A stretch of 51,790 nt of DNA from Gammaproteobacteria bacterium (GTDB taxonomy: Bacteria > Pseudomonadota > Gammaproteobacteria > Xanthomonadales > Xanthomonadaceae): the NCBI GenBank assembly GCA_025356635.1, contig JANXRY010000005.1:1-51790 (forward strand). The letters are read 5' to 3'. A program made the position numbers and the translations under genes. Of the stretch, positions 44,023 to 51,790 are shown one piece after another (within the stretch, counting starts at the first letter, position 1; the number at the start of each line of letters is the position of its first letter). Below the pieces are notes generated by a model. The model was not told where the DNA came from. It searched no databases and worked only from the letters and a program-made list of their open reading frames with translations.

Positions 44023-45042
44023 CTACGCCGCGCAGGCGGGGGGATTTGTTTCGCGGGTCACATCCGCATGCACGGTTCCGGGCTCGTGAACCACCGCCAT
44101 TGGCACCAGGCCCAGGCGCTGGAACAGGGCCTGGTCGGCCGCGACATCCGGGTTGCCAGTGGTCAGCAGCTTCTCGCCATAGAAGATCGAATTGGCGCCG
44201 GCGAGGAAACACAGGGCCTGGAGTTCTTCGTTCATCTCAGCGCGACCGGCCGACAGGCGCACGACCGAACGCGGCATCAGCAGCCGCGCGGCAGCAATGG
44301 TGCGCACGAACTCGAATGGATCGAGCAAGGCGGTGCCGTGCAGCGGTGTGCCTTCGACTTGCACCAGCCGGTTGATCGGCACCGAGCCCGGGTGCTCCGG
44401 CAAGTTGGCCAGTGTTTGCAGCAAGCCAGCGCGTTGCTCGCGCGTTTCGCCCATGCCGACGATGCCACCACAGCAGGTTTTCAATCCGGCGTCACGCACG
44501 TGTTCGAGCGTGTCCAGGCGATCCTGGTATTCGCGGGTCTTGATCACGTCGCCGTAGAACTCCGGCGCAGTGTCGAGGTTGTGGTTGTAGTAGTCGAGCC
44601 CGGCCGATTTCAGCGTCTGCGCTTGTTCGCCACTGAGCATGCCGAGCGTGGCGCAGGCTTCCAGGCCGAGCGCCTTGACCGCGCCGACCATTTCCGCCAC
44701 TTGCGCCACGTCCTTGTCTTTGGGCGAACGCCAGGCGGCGCCCATGCAGAAGCGCGAGGCGCCGGCGGCTTTCGCGGCCGTGGCTTTCTCGATGACTTCT
44801 TCAACGGTGAGCAATTTGTGCGCCTTCAGCCCGGTGTTGTAGCGCGCGCTTTGCGGGCAGTAGGCGCAATCCTCGGGGCAGCCGCCGGTCTTGATCGAAA
44901 GCAGGGTCGAGACCTGTACTTCACGCGGGTCGAAATGCGCGCGATGCACCGTCGCGGCGCGCTGCATCAGGTCCGGGAACGGCAGTGCCAGTAGCGCCAG
45001 AACTTCGGGGCGGGACCAGTCATGACGGAGGACAGCAGGCAT
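44023..45042 (-). CDS. bioB: Biotin synthase
   Basis: A 339-residue radical-SAM enzyme that inserts sulfur into dethiobiotin. The cluster motif CPEDCAYC (Cys55, Cys59, Cys62) follows [13 protein letters not shown], and [14 protein letters not shown]-like (here [13 protein letters not shown]) with [13 protein letters not shown] marks the C-terminal half that holds the second iron-sulfur cluster. The ATG at 45042 has a GGAG site; a frame to 45108 crosses the promoter. It leads the bioB-bioF-bioH-bioC operon. Confidence 0.97.
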   Translation of the reverse strand: MPAVLRHDWSRPEVLALLALPFPDLMQRAATVHRAHFDPREVQVSTLLSIKTGGCPEDCAYCPQSARYNTGLKAHKLLTVEEVIEKATAAKAAGASRFCMGAAWRSPKDKDVAQVAEMVGAVKALGLEACATLGMLSGEQAQTLKSAGLDYYNHNLDTAPEFYGDVIKTREYQDRLDTLEHVRDAGLKTCCGGIVGMGETREQRAGLLQTLANLPEHPGSVPINRLVQVEGTPLHGTALLDPFEFVRTIAAARLLMPRSVVRLSAGRAEMNEELQALCFLAGANSIFYGEKLLTTGNPDVAADQALFQRLGLVPMAVVHEPGTVHADVTRETNPPACAA

Positions 45043-45079
45043 GGGAAAACTCCGACGGCGCGGGAACGGGAGAGACGGC

Positions 45080-45108
45080 AGTCTGGTCAGGCCACCCCAC
45101 TCTGTCAA
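45080..45108 (-). promoter_or_regulatory. Probable promoter of the biotin operon
   Basis: TTGACA (45108-45103 on the minus strand) is a consensus -35, followed by a 17-base spacer and CAGACT, a weak -10. It lies about 40 bases before bioB. I see no clear BirA-type palindrome. Confidence 0.5.
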
Positions 45109-45119
45109 CCGAGGACGCC

Positions 45120-45821
45120 ATGGGAAAAGTTGACGGACACTTCGCCCGCTTCGGCCGCTGGCTGCTGGCCCCGCGTTGCCTGCTTTGCGCCGAGCCTGGC
45201 GTCGAGGGTCGGGACCTGTGCCGGCGCTGTACCGACGCCCTGCCCTGGAACCGCTCGGCTTGCGCGCGCTGCGGCCTGCCCCTGCCCACGCCCGCGGCGG
45301 CCTGTGGTGCCTGCCTACTGCATCCGCCGCCGTTCGCGGCGACTACGGCGGCATTCACCTATGCCTTTCCGGTGGATCGCTTGCTGCCACGCCTGAAATT
45401 CCATGCCGACCTCGCCGCCGGCGCGGTCTTGGCGGACGTGATGGCATCGACTTTCGCCACGGTCGACCGCCCCGACGCGCTGGTGCCGGTTCCGCTGCAT
45501 CGGAGCCGGCTGCGGCAACGTGGCTACGATCAGGCGCTGGAACTGGCCAAGCCGTTGGCGCGTTCGCTCGGCTTGCCATTGCGCGCAGACTGGCTTCGTC
45601 GCGTGCGTGCCACCGACGCGCAATCGGAACTGGACGCCAAGCATCGTCATGACAACCTGCGCGATGCGTTTGCCTGCGCGCCCAATTGCGGCCTGCCGCC
45701 GCATGTCGCCCTGTTCGACGATGTGATGACCACCGGCAGTACGGTGCAGGAAGCCACGCGAGCCCTGCGCCGCGCTGGTGTGGAACGGGTTGATGTCTGG
45801 GTGCTGGCGCGCGTGCCTTAG
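45120..45821 (+). CDS. ComF-family phosphoribosyltransferase-like protein
   Basis: A 233-residue protein. Paired Cys residues (CLLC, CRRC, CARCG, CGAC) in the first 65 residues should bind zinc, and a phosphoribosyltransferase domain ends with the PRPP loop [13 protein letters not shown]. In naturally competent bacteria ComF helps DNA uptake; elsewhere its role is unclear. It is divergent from bioB, a neighbour pair common in gammaproteobacteria. Its stop overlaps the ubiA stop, so the two genes share their last bases. Confidence 0.87.
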   Translation: MGKVDGHFARFGRWLLAPRCLLCAEPGVEGRDLCRRCTDALPWNRSACARCGLPLPTPAAACGACLLHPPPFAATTAAFTYAFPVDRLLPRLKFHADLAAGAVLADVMASTFATVDRPDALVPVPLHRSRLRQRGYDQALELAKPLARSLGLPLRADWLRRVRATDAQSELDAKHRHDNLRDAFACAPNCGLPPHVALFDDVMTTGSTVQEATRALRRAGVERVDVWVLARVP

Positions 45822-46717
45822 TGCAACAACGCCAGCACGATGCCGAGGAATACCACCAGGCCGACCCACTGATTGTTGCGGAAGGCGGCGAAACAATGTT
45901 CGCGGCTGCGATCGCGCCCGAGCGCGAACTGGTAGCCGATGAAGCCCGCCGCCACCGCCAGGCCAACGTAGTAGTTGAAACCGAGTTCGGCACGTTGGCC
46001 GAACAGGACCATGGTCACCAGGAACCCGCCGTAGAGAATACCGAGTGCGATCAGATCGAGTTCGCCGAACAGGATCGCCGTGGATTTCGCGCCCAGGCGG
46101 CGGTCGTCGTCGCGATCAACCATCGCGTACCAAGTGTCGTAGCCGGTGGTCCACAGCAAGTTGCCGAGGAACAGCAGCCAGGCCAGTGGCGGCACGGTGT
46201 CCTGCACGGCGGCGTAGGCCATCGGAATGCCCCAGCCAAACGCGAGCCCGAGATAGACCTGCGGCAGATAGGTGTAGCGCTTGAGGAAGGGATAGCTCGC
46301 GGCCAGGAACAACCCGGCAACGCTCAGCAGGATCGTCAGCGGGTTGGTCAGGCAGACCAGGCCGAACGCCACTGCCATCATCGTCACGAACAGCCACAGC
46401 GCCTCGCGCGGCGAGACCGCGCCGGTCGCCAGCGGCCGCGCTTTGGTGCGCTCTACTTGCGGATCGAGCCAGCGGGCGGCGTAGTCGTTGACCACGCAGC
46501 CGGCCGAGCGCGTCAGCCACACGCCGATGCTGAAGATCGCCAGCGTGGAAAGTGGCGGCAGGCCATCAGCGGCCAGCCACAAGGCCCACCAGGTTGGCCA
46601 GAGCAGCAGCAACCAGCCGATCGGGCGATCGCCACGCACCAGCAACCAGTACACCGGCAGGCGTTCGCGCCAGTGCGGCGGCAGGTGATCCAGGAGGGAG
46701 GGACGGAATTCCGGCAT
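45818..46717 (-). CDS. ubiA: 4-hydroxybenzoate polyprenyltransferase with altered metal motif
   Basis: A 299-residue inner-membrane enzyme that joins a polyprenyl chain to 4-hydroxybenzoate in ubiquinone synthesis. Its start [20 protein letters not shown], several hydrophobic helices, [14 protein letters not shown] and the second Asp-rich site ([14 protein letters not shown]) are standard. The first metal motif, normally NDYADR followed by a third Asp, reads NDYAARWLD here: residue 81 is Ala (codon GCC) where the family has Asp. This may be a true variant or an error. The ATG at 46717 is preferred over a longer frame to 46843. Confidence 0.92.
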   Translation of the reverse strand: MPEFRPSLLDHLPPHWRERLPVYWLLVRGDRPIGWLLLLWPTWWALWLAADGLPPLSTLAIFSIGVWLTRSAGCVVNDYAARWLDPQVERTKARPLATGAVSPREALWLFVTMMAVAFGLVCLTNPLTILLSVAGLFLAASYPFLKRYTYLPQVYLGLAFGWGIPMAYAAVQDTVPPLAWLLFLGNLLWTTGYDTWYAMVDRDDDRRLGAKSTAILFGELDLIALGILYGGFLVTMVLFGQRAELGFNYYVGLAVAAGFIGYQFALGRDRSREHCFAAFRNNQWVGLVVFLGIVLALLH

Positions 46718-46808
46718 GCGGCTAGCGTAGCAGCGCGACCAACCAACGGCACTTGAGGCTGCCCGCCTTCGCCACCATCCTGTCGGCGTCATCCCAGGAG
46801 TGAATACG

Positions 46809-47024
46809 ATGAGCGCAGGACAAGGTTCCACCGGCAATGTCATCGCCGCGCTATGCAGCTTCTTCCTGCCCGGACTGGGTCAGTTGCTCCAGGGCCGCGT
46901 GCTGGCCGCGCTGTTCTTCTTCGTCATCACCGGCGTGCTCTGGGTGGTGACGTTCACGCTTGGTGGCTGGATCGGCCACGTCTGGGCCTGCGTCGACGCG
47001 GCCATGTACAAGGCCCGCAGCTAG
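46809..47024 (+). CDS. TM2-like small membrane protein
   Basis: A 71-residue protein with two membrane segments (residues 12-20 plus 33-52) and the motif [13 protein letters not shown] typical of TM2-type proteins. No function is known. An AGGAG site lies eight bases before this ATG; a GTG nine bases upstream is less likely. Its stop overlaps that of the GGDEF-EAL gene at the palindrome CTAG. Confidence 0.72.
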   Translation: MSAGQGSTGNVIAALCSFFLPGLGQLLQGRVLAALFFFVITGVLWVVTFTLGGWIGHVWACVDAAMYKARS

Positions 47025-49822
47025 GCGCGGCGCATGCGGATCCATGCCTCCAGATCGGCAGCAGGCATCGGCCTCGCCAACAGGTAGCCCTGGATCTCGT
47101 CGCAACCCTGGTTGCGCAAGGCGCGCATGGCCGCGTCGGTTTCCACGCCCTCGGCGACCACCTCCAGCCCAAGCGCGTGGCCGAGATGGACGATCGCCTG
47201 GGTCAGCACGGCAACGGTCAGGTCGTCGAGCATGTGGCTGATGAAGCTGCGGTCAATCTTCAGATGCTGCACCGGGAATCGGTGCAGGTAATGCAGGTTC
47301 GAGAAACCGGTGCCGAAATCGTCGACTGCCAAGCGGATGCCATGCGCCTCGAAAATCGCGAACGTACGGCGCAAGGTTTCGGTGTCGCGCATCAACGCCG
47401 ATTCGGTGAGCTCGAGCACCAGCCGTTCGGGCGGCCAGCCGGTCTCCTCGCAGATCTCGATCACCTGCGCGGCAAACTGCGGATCGCGCAGTTGCACCGC
47501 CGATATGTTGACCGCCATCCGCGTCAAGCCCATGCCGGTCATGTCCCAGGCGACGCCCTGACGGCAGGCTTCGCGCAACACCCACAAACCGATCGGCACG
47601 ATCTCGCCGCATTCCTCCGCGATCGGGATGAATTCGACCGGCGAGCACAATTCGCCATCGCTGCGCCGCCAGCGTAGCAGCGCCTCGACTCCGGACACCT
47701 GGTTGTCCGCCAGCGCCAGGGTCGGTTGGTAGGCCAGCGACAGTTCCTTGTGCGCCAAGGCCGTGCGCAGCTCGCGTTCAAGTTGGGTACGTCGCTGCAC
47801 GCGCTGGTAGAAACTGTCGTTGTAGTATTGGAAGCAATTGCGCCCGGCTTCCTTGGCCGCGTACATCGCGGTGTCCGACGCGCGCATCAACGACTCCAGG
47901 TCCGGGCAGCTTTCGCTGAGTAGGGCGATGCCGACGCTGCAGCCGACTTGCGCTTCGCTGTCGCCGAGCGTGACCGGCTGGCCGAGCGCGGCGATGATCT
48001 TGCTCGCCACGATCGCGGCGTCTTCGGGGCGGCGCAGCTCGCACAGCATCACGACGAACTCATCGCCGCCCAGTCGGCCGACCAGGTCGCTGCCGCGCAA
48101 ACAGCCCTTGAGTCGCCCGGAGATCTCCTGCAACAGCAGGTCGCCGGCTTCGTGGCCCAGGGTATCGTTGACATACTTGAAACGATCGAGATCGACGAAC
48201 AGCAGCGCCAGCGAAACGCGCGACCGCTTGGCCAGCCGGATCGCCTGGGTACCGCGCTCGCGGAAGAGGACGCGGTTGGGCAGGCCGGTGAGCGTATCGT
48301 AGTGCGCCAGCTGTTCGATCCGTTCGCCAGCCTCGCGTTCCTCGGTAATGTCCTGCACCAGACCGGCGATTCGCCGCGACTCGCCGGCGCCGGCGTCGCT
48401 GCTGGCGGTGACGCGCAGGACCAGGCGGCGATCGTCCGACGTGAAGTAGTTGGCCTCGGTGGATTCCTCGTGGCTGATGCCGGAGCCAAGCCGATGCAGC
48501 GCCTGCTGCAGCCTGAGCCGCGACGGCTCGTCGTAGTTGGCGAACACGTTGGCCAGGCTGATCGGCGTGCCCGGATCGATGCCGTGTATGCGGTAGTTCT
48601 CGTCGGTCCAGTGCAACTCGCCGCTGTCCGGGTCGTAGTCGAAGCCGCCGATGCGGCCCATCGCCGCGATCCGGTCGAGCAACTTGCCGCGCCAGCGCGC
48701 GGCCTCGGTGGCGCGGCGTTCGTCGGTGAGGTCGCGCAGCACGCCGATCAGGCGGACGGTCTTCCCGGACGCGTCGCGGATCGCTTCGCCGACCGCCTCG
48801 ACCGTGCGCTTGCTGCCGTCGTCGCGCTGGCGCAACTCGAGCTCGAGCACGTAACCGCTGCCGTCGGCCAGCGCCTTCTCCACCGCCTCGGCCAGCCGAC
48901 GATACGATTCGGGCAGGTACAGCGCGCGGTGTTCCTGCCAACTGGCGGGCGCTTCGTCGCGCGGCCAGCCCATGATCCGGTAGAGCTCGTCGGACCACCA
49001 AACGCTATCGGTCGCCGGGTCCCAGGCCCAGCTGCCGATGTGGCCGATGCGCTGCGCCTCGGCGAGTAGGCGATCGTTCTCGCGCAGGCGTGCCTCGAGG
49101 TCCTTGTAGTCGGTGATGTCGGTGTGGGTGCCGACCACGCGCCGTGGTTGGCCATCGGCGCTCCAGGTGATCACCCGGCCGCGGTCGAGGATCCAGTGCC
49201 AGCGTCCCTGCTTGTCGCGCGCGCGGTATTCGACCCGGTACGACGAATGCCCGCCCTCGATGTGTTCGCGGATCGCGTTCGCCTGCGTCTCGCGATCGTC
49301 TGGGTGCACGAGCGGTTGCCAGGCCGCGACGCTCTCGGCCAGCTCGCCCGGTGCGAAACCGAGCATGGCCAGGCAGCGCGGTGAGCGGTAGACCACGCCG
49401 GTCTCGGCGCTCCAGTCCCACAAGCCGTCCTCGGCGTTTTCAAGCGCGTGGCGCCAGCGCGCCAATTCCGGCGCTTCGGCGTGTTGCGCGCGATCCTCGG
49501 CGCCGAGCAGGCTCAGCGTGTAGCCGAGCAACGCGCCATCCTCGTGCACGCCAAGCATGCGGCACTCAACGGCGCCATCGGGACCGGCATGGGTAAAGAC
49601 GATGCTGCGCTCCGGGTGGGCGCGCAGCTGCTCGCGTGCCTGCGCCAATGCCGGCGCCAGGCTCGCCTCGAGTTCCGGCGACCACAGCTCGCGGGCGCGG
49701 TCGTTCTGCGCGGTCAGCATGCCGGTGGCATCGAACACGCGCATCGCCCGTCGGGTCGAATGATCGAGCACGCTCGCGAGGAACGGGTGGACGGCGTCGC
49801 TGCGCGGATCGATCTCGGTCAT
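47021..49822 (-). CDS. PAS-GGDEF-EAL cyclic di-GMP enzyme
   Basis: A 933-residue cytoplasmic regulator. Four PAS-type sensor domains (about 10-110, 125-250, 255-380, 385-500) precede a diguanylate cyclase domain with intact GGDEF (about 582) and an inhibitory RxxD site (RGSD) five residues before it. The EAL phosphodiesterase domain has EALLRW (about 715), [21 protein letters not shown] and GYLLARP, so both domains look catalytically competent. No membrane segment is present, so signals are probably intracellular, such as redox or a small ligand. The start [11 protein letters not shown] avoids the tRNA; a longer frame to 49957 runs through it and is rejected. Nearby lies a PilZ protein, a likely reader of the messenger. 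Confidence 0.93.
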   Translation of the reverse strand: MTEIDPRSDAVHPFLASVLDHSTRRAMRVFDATGMLTAQNDRARELWSPELEASLAPALAQAREQLRAHPERSIVFTHAGPDGAVECRMLGVHEDGALLGYTLSLLGAEDRAQHAEAPELARWRHALENAEDGLWDWSAETGVVYRSPRCLAMLGFAPGELAESVAAWQPLVHPDDRETQANAIREHIEGGHSSYRVEYRARDKQGRWHWILDRGRVITWSADGQPRRVVGTHTDITDYKDLEARLRENDRLLAEAQRIGHIGSWAWDPATDSVWWSDELYRIMGWPRDEAPASWQEHRALYLPESYRRLAEAVEKALADGSGYVLELELRQRDDGSKRTVEAVGEAIRDASGKTVRLIGVLRDLTDERRATEAARWRGKLLDRIAAMGRIGGFDYDPDSGELHWTDENYRIHGIDPGTPISLANVFANYDEPSRLRLQQALHRLGSGISHEESTEANYFTSDDRRLVLRVTASSDAGAGESRRIAGLVQDITEEREAGERIEQLAHYDTLTGLPNRVLFRERGTQAIRLAKRSRVSLALLFVDLDRFKYVNDTLGHEAGDLLLQEISGRLKGCLRGSDLVGRLGGDEFVVMLCELRRPEDAAIVASKIIAALGQPVTLGDSEAQVGCSVGIALLSESCPDLESLMRASDTAMYAAKEAGRNCFQYYNDSFYQRVQRRTQLERELRTALAHKELSLAYQPTLALADNQVSGVEALLRWRRSDGELCSPVEFIPIAEECGEIVPIGLWVLREACRQGVAWDMTGMGLTRMAVNISAVQLRDPQFAAQVIEICEETGWPPERLVLELTESALMRDTETLRRTFAIFEAHGIRLAVDDFGTGFSNLHYLHRFPVQHLKIDRSFISHMLDDLTVAVLTQAIVHLGHALGLEVVAEGVETDAAMRALRNQGCDEIQGYLLARPMPAADLEAWIRMRRA

Positions 49823-49882
49823 GGCCCGATTCTGCACCTTTTCCGCTGCGCAAGCCGTTACTGGGGCCAGACCGGGGTGATG

Positions 49883-49888
49883 TACAAT
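49883..49888 (+). promoter_or_regulatory. Probable -10 box of tRNA-Arg
   Basis: TACAAT lies 19 bases before the first base of the tRNA. No consensus -35 is seen 17 bases upstream. Confidence 0.45.
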
Positions 49889-49906
49889 GGCGATCGTAGT
49901 TTTCAT

Positions 49907-49983
49907 GCGCCCGTAGCTCAGCTGGATAGAGTATTGCCCTCCGAAGGCAAGGGTCACAGGTTCGAATCCTGTCGGGCGCGCCA
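49907..49983 (+). tRNA. tRNA-Arg (anticodon CCG)
   Basis: A 77-base cloverleaf with acceptor GCGCCCG/CGGGCGC, a D-arm starting GCTC, an anticodon stem TTGCC/GGCAA with loop CTCCGAA (anticodon CCG at 49941-49943, reading CGG), a T-arm with GGTTCGAATCC, discriminator G and an encoded CCA end. It lies between the GGDEF-EAL gene and the PilZ-type gene, both on the opposite strand. Confidence 0.97.
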
Positions 49984-49989
49984 GTTCCG

Positions 49990-50718
49990 TTATTCGAGCG
50001 ACGACAGCACGAAGTAGTAGAGAAGCAGTTTGTCGTTCCGGGAAATTTCGTTGAACACGAACCCGGTCTGGAATCCTTCTTCCGGGTTCGACTTCAGGCT
50101 ACGGCAGATGGTCGCCGGGATAGTCAACGGCACGGGTTCGCCTTCGAACTCGATGGCGAACGCCAGGTTCAGTTGATCGCCGGCGCCGCCCAGCGGACCG
50201 GGCGAATTGACCAAGGCGCCAGTGACGCTCAAGTTCATCATCGAGGCCGTTGTCGCATTGCTGCCGTCGACGGCGGAAACCACCGCGGGCAAGGAAACCC
50301 GCGCGCGCAGGGCGCCACGCACCTGCTTGGCTCGCACCGTCTCGGGGTAGGTGAGCAAGGCATAGGCCAGCGGCGGATCGCGGAAGCTGTAATCGAAGAT
50401 CCGGATCACCTTCGAGGCAAAGGTGAAATCGTACTGGCCGGTGAATCCGCGGATGGTGAAGTCTTCGCCGGCGTGCATGCCATTCTTCAGGCTCAGCACG
50501 CCGTGCGGCACGACCATCACGCCCTTGTCGTCGATGATGCCGAGGAATTGCGCGTCGTACTTGCGCGACTCGTCCATCACCGGCCAGCCGGTGTCGACCG
50601 GATGCACGGGCTTGGCCTGCAGGAACATGCCAGGGCGCAGCCGCAGGGCCTTGAACCCAACCTCTATCGCCTCGGCATCCGCCACTGATGGAACGGTGTG
50701 ATCGGCGCTGTTGTTCAT
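49990..50718 (-). CDS. PilZ-domain c-di-GMP-binding protein, YcgR-like
   Basis: A 242-residue cytoplasmic protein. The N-terminal half is strand-rich ([42 protein letters not shown]), resembling the YcgR N-terminal domain of flagellar brakes. The C-terminal half carries a PilZ motif: [10 protein letters not shown] followed by NLSVTGALV. Such proteins bind cyclic di-GMP and act on flagella, pili or polysaccharide secretion. Placement next to a PAS-GGDEF-EAL gene fits a shared pathway. The start is the ATG at 50718; a longer frame to 50769 is possible. Confidence 0.82.
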   Translation of the reverse strand: MNNSADHTVPSVADAEAIEVGFKALRLRPGMFLQAKPVHPVDTGWPVMDESRKYDAQFLGIIDDKGVMVVPHGVLSLKNGMHAGEDFTIRGFTGQYDFTFASKVIRIFDYSFRDPPLAYALLTYPETVRAKQVRGALRARVSLPAVVSAVDGSNATTASMMNLSVTGALVNSPGPLGGAGDQLNLAFAIEFEGEPVPLTIPATICRSLKSNPEEGFQTGFVFNEISRNDKLLLYYFVLSSLE

Positions 50719-50904
50719 GCTCGGGCTCGCTTGTGACCTCGGGCCACTGTACAACCACGGCCCGATCATCGGTATTCACCAACGCGAACGCCATCCGTAC
50801 TTGTACCTATCAAGCACGGCCAGCGCGGTGGCGACAACGATGACGCTTGGAGCGCTCGCGTCCGGACGCTACCCTGACGGTCCCGTTCCTGCAGGCTCCC
50901 GCCG

Positions 50905-51790
50905 ATGCGTCAGGTCCCACTGGCTTCGCTGTTTGGCCTCGCCGTCTTCCCGACGCTCGTCAGTGCGAGCGAACCCTGGCTACCAATCGCGCCAGGGGCT
51001 GCGCACTGCGTCGTCAATGCGCGCGGCGCGGAGCTCGGCAACGCCGCGCTGCGTTTCGCCGTTGCCATCGATGGCAAGACGCTGAAACCGTCGGCGCTGG
51101 ACAACCGCTTCGACGGTCGCGCGCGCAAACTCGACGGCGAACTGTTCGACCTGCAGCTGCGCGACAGCAAGACGCCGATGCCCGCCAGCGCGCTGCGACT
51201 CGACGGCGCGCCGTCCTGCGCGCCGATGGTCGCTAACATGGGCGCCGCGCGCGCCGCGGAACGCCATGCCGGCGTGCAACTGCAGGCGCGCCTGGCCGAT
51301 GCCGCCAGTGGCCTGGTCGTGCAGTGGACGGCGCAGCTACGCGATGGCGGCAACTACGTGCGCGAACAATTCAAGCTGCAAGCGCCGAAGGACTACGATC
51401 TCGACCGCTTGACCCTGGTCGATCTTGCCCTGCCCACCGCGACCGTGGCCGGCATGACCGACGGCGCGCCGATCGTGGCCGACGATGCCTTCTTCGCCTT
51501 CGAGCATCCGATGGCGACTGCGCGCTCGATCGGCGGGCGCGCGACCATGCAATTGCGCCGCGCGCTGCCGTTGCGCGCCAACGTCGCCGCCGACTATGCG
51601 GCGGTGTTGGGGGTGGCGCCGACAGGGCAACTCCGCCGCGGCTTTATGGCCTATCTGGAAAACGAGCGCGCGCACCCGTTCCGCACCTTCCTGCACTACA
51701 ACTCCTGGTACGACATCGGCTACTTCACCCCGTACTCGCAGGACGACGCGCTGCGCGTCATCAATGCCTACGGCGATGAGCTGGTGCAAA
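50905..51790 (+). CDS. Exported protein, possibly glycosidase-related (cut by window edge)
   Basis: The first 295 codons of a gene running off the right edge. A signal peptide-like start (MRQVPLASLFGLAVFPTLVSA) is followed by about 210 residues of strand-rich sequence, perhaps an N-terminal beta-sandwich. Near the end, FRTFLHYNSWYDIGYFTPYS and ALRVINAYGDEL resemble the first strand and helix of a TIM barrel in clan GH-D-like alpha-galactosidase-related proteins, some of which are misnamed enterotoxins. That link is from memory and is weak. The catalytic region is outside the window. Confidence 0.62.
   Translation, partial: MRQVPLASLFGLAVFPTLVSASEPWLPIAPGAAHCVVNARGAELGNAALRFAVAIDGKTLKPSALDNRFDGRARKLDGELFDLQLRDSKTPMPASALRLDGAPSCAPMVANMGAARAAERHAGVQLQARLADAASGLVVQWTAQLRDGGNYVREQFKLQAPKDYDLDRLTLVDLALPTATVAGMTDGAPIVADDAFFAFEHPMATARSIGGRATMQLRRALPLRANVAADYAAVLGVAPTGQLRRGFMAYLENERAHPFRTFLHYNSWYDIGYFTPYSQDDALRVINAYGDELVQ

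Noticed and set aside
45043-45119. BirA operator or riboswitch before bioB
   Set aside because: I see only a promoter-like TTGACA and no long palindrome or structured element.
49823-49957. Longer start for the GGDEF-EAL gene
   Set aside because: It would run into the tRNA-Arg gene on the other strand; the ATG at 49822 is sufficient.

Overview
The window looks like a stretch of chromosome from a GC-rich gammaproteobacterium, most likely of the order Lysobacterales (Xanthomonadales). This rests on the gene set: a PlsB acyltransferase, separate GlyQ and GlyS chains, RdgC, a bioB-bioF-bioH-bioC cluster, TatABC and a GDSL-esterase autotransporter carrying an OmpA domain. REP-like hairpins of a type seen in this group support it. 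The placement comes from reading the sequence, not from a search. I see no prophage, insertion sequence, CRISPR array, plasmid function or rRNA. Nearly all the DNA is coding, and many neighbours overlap by 1-11 bases.

Layout. 1-2.6 kb (minus): a small membrane protein with an XRE regulator behind an operator-like promoter, then an exported alpha/beta hydrolase and an ABC ATPase cut by the left edge. 2.7-7.2 kb: ferredoxin-NADP reductase (minus), then a YadG/YadH-type ABC exporter and Rep helicase (plus). 7.2-15.3 kb: a secreted cyanophycinase-like protein, an e(P4)-type acid phosphatase lipoprotein, an unknown lipoprotein, PlsB, a YdcH-like protein, RdgC, an NTF2-like protein and a YgjP-like metallopeptidase. 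15.3-24.3 kb: a 2269-residue autotransporter-like surface protein of about 38 repeats of roughly 32 residues, then a beta-barrel, then a TSP3-OmpA tail. It has a long leader containing a promoter and two palindromes. A TIGR03032-type protein and an EF-hand protein follow it. 24.3-33.6 kb: an acyltransferase-like protein, a hydrolase with hemH, a SYLF protein, tatABC with an RDD protein, a BPSS1780-like membrane protein and glyQS. 33.6-38.7 kb (minus): an EstA-type esterase autotransporter ending in nearly the same TSP3-OmpA cassette, then mnmG and a lipoprotein. 38.8-46.7 kb: a DMT transporter, a PLP-dependent dehydratase, a PH-domain protein, the biotin cluster, a ComF-like protein and ubiA. 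46.8-51.8 kb: a TM2-like protein, a PAS-GGDEF-EAL protein, tRNA-Arg(CCG), a PilZ protein and the start of a secreted protein that may be glycosidase-related.

Most genes are housekeeping: membrane lipid, haem, biotin, ubiquinone, glycyl-tRNA, tRNA modification and Tat export. The most unusual content is the pair of autotransporter-like proteins. They sit in opposite orientation about 11 kb apart and share a C-terminal cassette that is 136/150 identical by my count. The whole 11 kb between them is therefore bounded by a natural inverted repeat. Other points to check are an Asp-to-Ala change in the first metal-binding motif of UbiA, an orphan plus-strand terminator upstream of mnmG, and the palindromes in front of the giant surface-protein gene.
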